Assembly (NCBI GenBank): GCA_963767285.1
Contig: CAVYDJ010000004.1
Location: forward strand, 434,001 to 498,000
Direction of reading: 5' to 3'
Source: WHSW01 sp963767285
Lineage (GTDB): Bacteria; Actinomycetota; Thermoleophilia; Solirubrobacterales; 70-9
Length of the DNA stretch: 64,000 nucleotides
Each line of letters starts with the position of its first letter. Positions within the stretch are counted from its first letter, which is position 1. Positions 1 to 6,526 of this stretch are shown here, piece by piece. The position numbers were made by a program, and so were the translations under genes. The notes under the pieces were generated by a model that was not told where the DNA came from, did no database searches, and saw only the letters and a list, made by a program, of their open reading frames with translations.

Positions 1-296
1 CGGCCCTCTCGCACTGCATGGAGCGCTTCGAGGGCTGCCGCGGCGCCTACCGCCAGGTGCGCTCGGGCGGGGCGGGCGCGTTCACCGCGGACAACTTCCC
101 GGTCTTCGACTACGTGCGCCCCAACGTCTACGTCGCCGCCGACTCCAATCACGGTTACAAGATGATCGCCGTCGGGCGGGAGATCGCCCGCGTCCTCGCG
201 GGCGAGCGTTCCTCGCTGCTGCACCCGTTCCGCTTCGAGCGCTTCTCGACCGGCGACCTGCACCCCGTCTCGCACAGCCCGTACCCGTGGAGCTGA
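1..296 (+). CDS. FAD-dependent amine oxidoreductase (DAO family), C-terminal part only
   Basis: Only the last ~98 codons are inside the window; the reading frame is open to the left edge. The segment has the C-terminal FAD-contact pattern of the DAO / sarcosine-oxidase-beta family: 'DNFPVFDYV', then 'DSNHGYKM', and a tail 'HPVSHSPYPW'. The next gene has the same layout (DNYPICDWV, DSGHGFKL, HPASQGPYPW), so the two look like tandem paralogues. The stop TGA overlaps the GTG start of that gene by 10 bases, so they are very likely co-transcribed. Members of the family oxidise N-methyl or other secondary amines with FAD; the substrate cannot be read from this fragment. Confidence 0.85.
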   Translation, partial: ALSHCMERFEGCRGAYRQVRSGGAGAFTADNFPVFDYVRPNVYVAADSNHGYKMIAVGREIARVLAGERSSLLHPFRFERFSTGDLHPVSHSPYPWS

Positions 297-1534
297 GCGA
301 CTCCGCCGATTGCGTCGTCGTCGGTGGCGGCGTGCTCGGCCTATCGGCCGCGTGGCGCCTCGCCGAGCGCGGCGCCGACGTGCTGGTGCTCGACAAGGGC
401 CGGATCGGTGGCGGCGCCTCCGGAGCTGCCGGGGGGATCGTGCGCAACTACTACCGCGCCCCGGCGATCACCGACATCGTCCGCCAGTCGGTCGAGATGT
501 TCGAGGCGGACCCCGAGGCCCACGGCTTCCGCCAGGTCGGCTACGTCGCCGCGGTGCCCGAAACGCAGGTCGATGACCTGGTCGCGATCCACGGCCGCCA
601 CCGCGAGTGCGGATACGGGTCCGAGCTCGTCCTCGGCGAGGAGGCGTGTCGCGAATATCTCCAGTGGACCTGGCCGGACTGGGAGGCACCGGTCGCCGCG
701 CTGCTCCACGAGCGCCGCGGCGGCTGGGCCGACCCGGCGCGCACGATCCGCCACCTCGCCGACCAAGCGCGCGCCGCCGGCGCCGAGATCGCTGAGGATG
801 TGGAGGTCACCGGGATCGAGGCGGGCGATGGGGTGGACGCCCTCGAGACCACGCGCGGGCGGATCAGCTGCGACCGCCTCATGCTCGCGCCGGGTCCGTG
901 GGCCGCCGGCGTCCTGGAAATGCTTGGCGGCGACTGGCCGCCCATTTCTTATCTGAAGGCCCAGGAAGGGGAGTTCGAGCTTCGCGCGGCGGTCACAGGC
1001 CCGCGCGCCGGCCAGGAGCCCCCGGTGATCCACCTCGACCAGTCCGGCCCCCTCCGCTCAGACGCCGACGGGCGAGTGCTGGTCGACGGCCCGTGGGGCA
1101 TCTACTTCCGCGTCGGCGCCGGCGGGACCGCTGTCACCGGCGGCGGCCTACCCGTCCCGCTGATCGAGCCCGACCTCGACCCCTACGGCCCCGACAACCC
1201 CCAGCACGCCGCCGAGCCGGAGTTCGCCGACTTCTTCACCTCAGGCCTCGCCACGGCGATCGCTCGCTTCCGCGGCCACGCGGCCGACTGGCGGACGACC
1301 CTCGCGGGCGGCATCGTCTCCCACACCCCCGACAACTACCCGATCTGCGACTGGGTGGCCCCCAACGCCTACGCGATCGTCGACTCGGGCCACGGCTTCA
1401 AGCTCCTCGCCCTCGCCCGCCTGGCGGCGGACGAGTTCCTGGACGGCGAGCCGCGCCTGGACCCCTTCCGCCTGTCGCGTTTCGAGCGCGGCGAAACACA
1501 CCCGGCCTCCCAGGGCCCGTATCCGTGGACGTAG
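287..1534 (+). CDS. FAD-dependent oxidoreductase (DAO family, sarcosine-oxidase-beta-like)
   Basis: 415 residues from a GTG start that overlaps the preceding stop. An N-terminal dinucleotide-binding fold (GGGVLG near residues 13-18, with DKG closing the Rossmann unit) is followed by 'GGIVRNYYR', typical of the flavin-attachment side of monomeric and beta-subunit sarcosine oxidases. The C-terminal FAD loop 'DSGHGFK' and the tail 'HPASQGPYPW' match the upstream paralogue. It probably oxidises a methylated or secondary amine in the cytoplasm. It converges with the EamA transporter gene across only about 29 bases. Dimethylglycine, sarcosine or another N-alkyl amino acid are all possible substrates; the locus supports amine oxidation in general, not one substrate. 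Confidence 0.85.
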   Translation: MELSDSADCVVVGGGVLGLSAAWRLAERGADVLVLDKGRIGGGASGAAGGIVRNYYRAPAITDIVRQSVEMFEADPEAHGFRQVGYVAAVPETQVDDLVAIHGRHRECGYGSELVLGEEACREYLQWTWPDWEAPVAALLHERRGGWADPARTIRHLADQARAAGAEIAEDVEVTGIEAGDGVDALETTRGRISCDRLMLAPGPWAAGVLEMLGGDWPPISYLKAQEGEFELRAAVTGPRAGQEPPVIHLDQSGPLRSDADGRVLVDGPWGIYFRVGAGGTAVTGGGLPVPLIEPDLDPYGPDNPQHAAEPEFADFFTSGLATAIARFRGHAADWRTTLAGGIVSHTPDNYPICDWVAPNAYAIVDSGHGFKLLALARLAADEFLDGEPRLDPFRLSRFERGETHPASQGPYPWT

Positions 1535-1563
1535 CCCGGCTCGGATTGACTTCCCCGGAGGGC

Positions 1564-2406
1564 TCAACCCGCTGCGATCAGCGCGACGCCGGCCAGCGCC
1601 AAACACACCCCCGCGCCCTGGATCGTGACCAGGCGCTCGCCCAGAACTCCGCGGGCGAGGACGACAGTCGTCACGGGATAGAGCGAGGCCAGTACGGCGA
1701 CGACGCTCAGCAGGCCGGTGTCGGTCCCAAGGGTGAAGCAGGCGTTGGCACCGACGTCGAGGAGGCCGATCAGCAGGAGGCTCGGGATGACCGCCCGGTC
1801 GGTGGTCAGGCCCGGGCGCAGGGCGACGACCGCGCCGATCAGGAGGGCGGCCGCGGTGGCGCGGGCGACCAGGAGGGCCCAGAACGGGTCGGCCGAGTCG
1901 ACGGCGGCGTCCATGCCGACGAAGAAGCCGCCGAAGCCGAGGGCGGCGACGCCGCTGAGGATCAGGGCTTCGCGGGAGCCCTGGGTTGCCGACGCGTCCG
2001 GGCTGCGGGTGGCGAGGAAGACGCCGGCGGAGGCGACCGCCATGCCGGCGAGCTGTAGCGCGGCGGGGCTCTCGTCGCCGGCGATGCCGACGATCACCGG
2101 CAGGGCGGCGGCGCCGCTGGCGGAGATCGGCGAGATCACGCTCATCGTGCCGAGCGCGAGCGCTCGGTAGAGGGCGGCGATGCCGACGAGCTGGGCGGCG
2201 CCGGCGACGAGGGCGGGGGAGAGGTCAGCGAACGACGGGGCCGGTTCGCCGCTCACCAGAACAACGACCGCGACGGCGGTGAGCCCGGCGAATTGGCTGA
2301 CGAGGAGGATCGAGGCGAGGCTGAGCGTGCGGGCGCGCAGGCCGCCGAGGAAGTCGGCCAGGCCCCAGCAGATGGCGGCGCCGATCCCGAGCGCAACGGC
2401 GGTCAC
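1564..2406 (-). CDS. EamA/DMT-family membrane transporter
   Basis: 280 residues if the GTG at 2406 is used. That start gives a 4-base GTGA overlap with the upstream cyclodeaminase-like gene and places a membrane helix at once (VALGIGAAICWGLADFLGG). The protein is almost wholly hydrophobic, with about ten predicted helices in two repeats of the EamA drug/metabolite transporter fold. It is the last gene of the reverse-strand sox-fhs operon, so it may import or export a methylated amine, an amino acid or a product of the pathway. Substrate is unknown. A longer reading frame exists upstream but is arginine-rich non-membrane sequence and is the shadow of the neighbour. Confidence 0.85.
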   Translation of the reverse strand: MTAVALGIGAAICWGLADFLGGLRARTLSLASILLVSQFAGLTAVAVVVLVSGEPAPSFADLSPALVAGAAQLVGIAALYRALALGTMSVISPISASGAAALPVIVGIAGDESPAALQLAGMAVASAGVFLATRSPDASATQGSREALILSGVAALGFGGFFVGMDAAVDSADPFWALLVARATAAALLIGAVVALRPGLTTDRAVIPSLLLIGLLDVGANACFTLGTDTGLLSVVAVLASLYPVTTVVLARGVLGERLVTIQGAGVCLALAGVALIAAG

Positions 2407-2864
2407 TTGGTCAGATTGGCGGCTGCCAAGCGGGAGGCTCCGCTGGCGGCACTGGCAGCCAGCTCCGCGGCGACCACGGCATCGGGCGTGAACGGCCAGC
2501 TGCCGGCGCGTGCGACCTCGGCCGCGGCCGCGGCGACCTCGGTCGCGCACTGGGCGATGGCCAGCGGCGGCTCGGCGGCACGCGCCAGCGCCGCCTGTCG
2601 CGCCTCGGGGTCGGCCTGCCGCACCTGCCCGTAGGCTGCGATGTCCTCATCGGCGAGCACCAGCGCCTGGGCGCGCAACTCCGCGGCGCGGGTACCGAGG
2701 CGGCGCATGGGGTCAGGCGATCCCGATTCTTCGGTCTCGAGACGGGCGGCCGCCAGCCCGGCGGTCAGCTCTACAAGAGCCGCCGCCGTCGCGCAGGTGA
2801 GCGCGCAGGCGACGCCGGCCGCGGCCGGCTCGTCGCGCGCGGCGATCGCGTCGAGCCATTCCAT
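2403..2864 (-). CDS. Cyclodeaminase/cyclohydrolase (FchA) family protein, short form
   Basis: 153 residues, alanine-rich and helical, resembling formimidoyl-THF cyclodeaminase / methenyl-THF cyclohydrolase (FTCD C-terminal domain, FchA). The family's N-terminal glycine-rich turn is degenerate here ('EPAAAGVACALTCA'), and the chain is about 50 residues shorter than the usual ~205. It sits 23 bases downstream of the formate-THF ligase gene and overlaps the transporter gene. In this context the expected role is interconversion of 5,10-methenyl-THF and 10-formyl-THF. Because of the shortened chain and altered motif, activity is uncertain. Confidence 0.7.
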   Translation of the reverse strand: MEWLDAIAARDEPAAAGVACALTCATAAALVELTAGLAAARLETEESGSPDPMRRLGTRAAELRAQALVLADEDIAAYGQVRQADPEARQAALARAAEPPLAIAQCATEVAAAAAEVARAGSWPFTPDAVVAAELAASAASGASRLAAANLTK

Positions 2865-2887
2865 CGGCTGAACGCTAGCCGCCGCGC

Positions 2888-4564
2888 TCAGAACAGGCCG
2901 ACCGTCCGCCCCTCGGCATCGATGTCGACGTCGAACGCGGCCGCGGCCTTGCCGAGCCCGGGCATCTGCTGGATCTCGCCGCACAGCGGCACGAGCCACC
3001 CGGCGCCGGTGTAGGCGCGCACGTCGCGGACCGGGAGCTGGAAGCCGGTCGGCGCGCCGATCAGCTCCGGCTCGGCCGACAGCGACAGCGGCGTCTTGGC
3101 CATGCAGACGGGCAGGTCGGCCAGTCCCTGGGCCGCGAACTGCTCGATCTTGTGCTCGGCCTCCAGGTAGTAGAGGACGCCGTCGGCGCCGTAGATGCGG
3201 TCGGCGATCGCCTCGATCTTCTCCTTGGTTCCGGACGCGCCGTCGTAGAGGAAGCGGAACTCGTTCGGCTCGTCGCAGGCGGCGACGACGGATTCGGCCA
3301 GGTCCGCGACTCCCTTGCCGCCCTGCGCGAACCCGTCGCTGACTGCGGCGGCAAAGGCACCCCCTTCGGCTGCGAGCCTGGTCACGAGCTCCACCTCCTC
3401 GTCGGTGTCCTCGGGGCGGCGGTTGACCGCGACGACGGCCGGCAGGCCGAACTCGCGAACGATCCCGAGGTGGCGGGAGAGGTTGGCGATCCCGGACTCG
3501 ATCGCCGCGAGCCGCTGGGCCTTCGAAGGCTCGGAGTCGGCGGCGAGCCCGCCGTGATGCTTGAGCGCCCGGACGGTCGCGACGAGGACGATCGCATCCG
3601 GCGCGATGCCGCCGGTCCGGCAGACGATGTCGATGAACTTCTCCATCCCCATGTCGGAGCCGAAGCCCGCCTCGGTGATCACGTACTCGCCGAGCTTCAT
3701 GCCGAGCAGGTCGGCGATCAGCGACGAGTTGCCGTGGGCGATGTTGGCGAACGGGCCCGCGTGCATCAGGCACGGCTGGCCCTCCAGCGTCTGGATCAGG
3801 TTCGGCTTGATCGCGTCCTTGAGCAGGACGGTCATCGCTCCCGCGGCGCCGAGCTCCTCCGCGGTTACCGGGTCGCCGCCGAGGGTGTACGCGGCGGTGA
3901 TCCGTCCGATCCGCCGGCGCAGGTCCTGCAGATCGCGGGCGACGGCGAGGATCGCCATCACCTCCGACGCCGCGGTGATGTCGAAGCCGCTCTCGCGCGG
4001 ATACCCGTTGGCCTTGCCGCCGAGCCCGAGGGCAACCTGGCGCAGTGCGCGGTCGTTCATGTCGACCGCGCGCTTCCAGGGGACGCGCAGGGCGTCGATG
4101 CGGTGTGGGTTGCCGTGCAGGATCGAGGCGTCGAGAATCGCTGCGAGCAGGTTGTTCGCGGCGCCGATCGCGTGGATGTCGCCGGTGAAGTGGAGGTTGA
4201 GGTCCTCCATCGGAACGACCTGGGCCAAGCCCCCGCCGGCCGCGCCGCCCTTGATCCCGAACACGGGGCCGACCGACGGCTCCCGCAGGCACAGGACCGG
4301 GCTGCGGCCGATGTAGCCCATGCCCTCGGTGAGCCCCACCGAGGTCGTCGTCTTGCCCTCGCCGAACTTGGTCGGGGTCATCCCGGTGACGCAGACGAGC
4401 TTGCCGGCCGGTCGGTCGGCGAGGCGGTCCAGGGCGGAGAGCGAGATCTTGCCCTTGTAGCGGCCGTACGGCTCGATCTCGTCCGGCTCGAGGTCCAGCC
4501 TGGCGCCGATCTCGTCGATCGGCAGGAGCGTCGCCTCCTGGGCGATCTCGAGGCTGTTCTTCAT
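2888..4564 (-). CDS. fhs: Formate--tetrahydrofolate ligase
   Basis: 558 residues, full length for the family. The nucleotide-binding segment TPTKFGEGKTTT lies at residues 63-74, and the chain ends in the usual 'AEGRTVGLF'. The enzyme joins formate, ATP and THF to give 10-formyl-THF, or runs in reverse to release formate and make ATP. Lying 23 bases downstream of the sarcosine-oxidase-type beta subunit and just upstream of a cyclodeaminase-family gene, it fits disposal of methyl carbon from CH2-THF as formate, which the formate dehydrogenase encoded on the other strand could then oxidise. The ATG at 4564 is the first in-frame start after the soxB stop. Confidence 0.97.
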   Translation of the reverse strand: MKNSLEIAQEATLLPIDEIGARLDLEPDEIEPYGRYKGKISLSALDRLADRPAGKLVCVTGMTPTKFGEGKTTTSVGLTEGMGYIGRSPVLCLREPSVGPVFGIKGGAAGGGLAQVVPMEDLNLHFTGDIHAIGAANNLLAAILDASILHGNPHRIDALRVPWKRAVDMNDRALRQVALGLGGKANGYPRESGFDITAASEVMAILAVARDLQDLRRRIGRITAAYTLGGDPVTAEELGAAGAMTVLLKDAIKPNLIQTLEGQPCLMHAGPFANIAHGNSSLIADLLGMKLGEYVITEAGFGSDMGMEKFIDIVCRTGGIAPDAIVLVATVRALKHHGGLAADSEPSKAQRLAAIESGIANLSRHLGIVREFGLPAVVAVNRRPEDTDEEVELVTRLAAEGGAFAAAVSDGFAQGGKGVADLAESVVAACDEPNEFRFLYDGASGTKEKIEAIADRIYGADGVLYYLEAEHKIEQFAAQGLADLPVCMAKTPLSLSAEPELIGAPTGFQLPVRDVRAYTGAGWLVPLCGEIQQMPGLGKAAAAFDVDIDAEGRTVGLF

Positions 4565-4587
4565 CTCTGCCTTCCTCCCTGTTTGGA

Positions 4588-5805
4588 TCAGTGTGAGACG
4601 GCCGCCGCCCCCAGCTCGGAGACGAGGCGGTCGCGGTAGAAGCGCTCGAGCGCGAAGGGCTCGATCAGCTCCGGGGTCGTGCCGGTGGCGGTCAGCTCCG
4701 CAAGCGTCGTGCCGACGATCGGCGCCGCCTTGAATCCGTAGGTGCCCCAGCCGGCGCTGAGCAGCAGGCCGTCGACCTCGGTGACGCCGAGGATCGGGCT
4801 GAAATCGGGGCTGATGTCGCACAGGCCGGCCCAGCTGCGCAGGATCCGCGACCGCTCCAGCTGCGGAAACAGCTCGAGCGTGTGGCGCGACGACTCCTGG
4901 ATGAAGTTGAGGGTGCCCTGCTGCCGGTACGTCGTCCACGGCTCGATCTCGGCACCGACCAGGAACTCGCCGCGGTCGGTCTGGGAGATGTAGACGTGCA
5001 TCTGGGAGGAGACGATCACGACGTCGAGCAGCGGCTTCAACGGCTCGGTCACGAAGGCCTGCAGGATGTGGGTGGTGATCGGCAGCTCGATGCCGGCCAT
5101 CGCGGCGATCGTTGAGCTCCAGCCCGCGGTCGCGCTGATCACGTGGCCGGCGCCGATGGTGCGGCCGTCGCGCAGCACCACCCCCGTCGCCCGCCCGTTC
5201 GACCGCTCGATCCCTGTGACCTCCGTGTATGGGTGGATCTCGGCGCCGCCCGCGTCGGCCGCGCGGGCGAGACCCCAGACCACGGCGTCGTGGCGGATGA
5301 TCCCGCCCGGCGGGTGGTAGAGCGCGCCCATGATCGGATAGACGGCGTCGGGCTCGAGCGACATCGCCGGCGCGAGGCGCCCGACCTCCTCCGGGCCGAT
5401 CACGCGCGAGTCGATGTCGCACAGCCGGTTGACCTCCGCGCGCTCGGTCATCACGAACATTGCCCGGTCGGTGTGCGCGAGGGTCAGATGCCCCTGCTGG
5501 GAAAACAGCAGGTTGAAGCTGAGCTCCGCCGACAGCCCCTCGTAGAGCTTGACCGAGGCGTCGTAGAAGCGCGCACCCTCCGGGGTCTTGTAGTTGGAGC
5601 GCAGGATCGTCGTATTGCGACCGGCGGCGCCGGAGCCGATGTAGCTCTGCTCGAGCACGCACACGTCCGTGATCCCGTGGTTGCGCGCGAGGTAGTACGC
5701 GGTCGCGAGGCCGTGGGAGCCGCCGCCGACGATCACGACGTCGTAGCTGTCCCGCAGCTCGCCGCGCGGCCGCCACATCCGGCGCTTGCGGAACAGGTCA
5801 CGCAC
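4588..5805 (-). CDS. soxB: Sarcosine oxidase-type beta subunit (SoxB / MgdA-like)
   Basis: 405 residues. The FAD-binding GGGSHG is at residues 27-32, followed by the family hallmark 'GSGAAGRNTTILRSNY', and the chain ends with the FAD loop 'GWGTYGFKAAP'. This is the subunit of heterotetrameric sarcosine oxidase that carries the amine-oxidising FAD site. Homologous subunits make up N-methylglutamate dehydrogenase (MgdABCD). It overlaps the soxG stop by 8 bases. Gene order here is D-A-G-B, unlike the common B-D-A-G. No glyA lies nearby, although glyA often accompanies true sarcosine oxidase operons. Confidence 0.93.
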   Translation of the reverse strand: MRDLFRKRRMWRPRGELRDSYDVVIVGGGSHGLATAYYLARNHGITDVCVLEQSYIGSGAAGRNTTILRSNYKTPEGARFYDASVKLYEGLSAELSFNLLFSQQGHLTLAHTDRAMFVMTERAEVNRLCDIDSRVIGPEEVGRLAPAMSLEPDAVYPIMGALYHPPGGIIRHDAVVWGLARAADAGGAEIHPYTEVTGIERSNGRATGVVLRDGRTIGAGHVISATAGWSSTIAAMAGIELPITTHILQAFVTEPLKPLLDVVIVSSQMHVYISQTDRGEFLVGAEIEPWTTYRQQGTLNFIQESSRHTLELFPQLERSRILRSWAGLCDISPDFSPILGVTEVDGLLLSAGWGTYGFKAAPIVGTTLAELTATGTTPELIEPFALERFYRDRLVSELGAAAVSH

Positions 5806-6526
5806 GGCCGACCGCCTCGGTGCCGACCGCGCGACCGCCCAGTTGCTCGGCCGCGTCCGCGAACACCGTCCACACGTAGTTCGCGTAGCCGGCGCCGAAC
5901 AGGTGGAGGAACCGGTCGCCGTGCTCGCGCAGGATCATCCCGGGCACCCGGGCCACCGAGACGGGCGCGAAGGCCGCCTCGGCGAACCGCTGCGGGCGTA
6001 GGTCGAGCGCCGTCGCCCGGGCGAAGGTCTCGCGCGCCAGCGGCCCGACCACCGCGTTCGAGGACAGTGCCGTCGTCAGCTCGAGCACGGAGACGAACCC
6101 GGGCCGCCGGTCCGCAGCCGCCTCGAGGGAATCCCGCACGGTGGCGGTGGACTCGGGCAGGGTGACGGCCAGCACGCGGTCGGAGGTGATCGGGCACCAC
6201 CAGGTCCCGTCCGCCTGCGCGGCCTGCCCGGGGGCGAGCCGGGCGCCGCCCGCGAGGTCGGCGACGATCGCGGCGACGTCGTCGGGGTCGCCCTGGAGCT
6301 CGAGCTTGCCCAGGAAGGAGAGGTCGGCGACGCCGACCGTGCGCCGGCACGCGTCGGATTCCGCATCGGCTCCGTTCGTCCCGTAGCCGGCCACGGTGCG
6401 CCAGCCGGCCCGGGTCGCGATCCGCGCGCCGGCGCGGCGATGAACCCACTCGATCGGGCTCCGCGCCGGCGGGATCTCGCCGTCGAAGGCGCTCGCGGCG
6501 TCAGCGGCCAGGAACTCGAGGCTCAT
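5798..6526 (-). CDS. soxG: Sarcosine oxidase-type gamma subunit (SoxG / MgdD-like)
   Basis: 242 residues from the ATG at 6526, which overlaps the soxA stop (ATGA). The sequence has the weakly conserved GcvT-like fold of SoxG: 'VGVADLSFLGKLELQG' near residues 60-75, and 'FAPVSVARVPGMIL' and 'FGAGYANYVWTVF' toward the end. The gamma subunit is structural in the alpha-beta-gamma-delta oxidase and binds no known cofactor. Identity rests on both sequence and its fixed place among soxD, soxA and soxB. Confidence 0.85.
   Translation of the reverse strand: MSLEFLAADAASAFDGEIPPARSPIEWVHRRAGARIATRAGWRTVAGYGTNGADAESDACRRTVGVADLSFLGKLELQGDPDDVAAIVADLAGGARLAPGQAAQADGTWWCPITSDRVLAVTLPESTATVRDSLEAAADRRPGFVSVLELTTALSSNAVVGPLARETFARATALDLRPQRFAEAAFAPVSVARVPGMILREHGDRFLHLFGAGYANYVWTVFADAAEQLGGRAVGTEAVGRA

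Noticed and set aside
4..1033. Long antisense frames over the tandem oxidase genes
   Set aside because: Low-complexity Arg/Pro/Ala composition typical of third-position GC bias, no domain recognised.
2888..5776. A 962-codon frame covering fhs and part of soxB
   Set aside because: The first ~400 codons are an arginine/alanine-rich shadow of soxB; true fhs starts at 4564.
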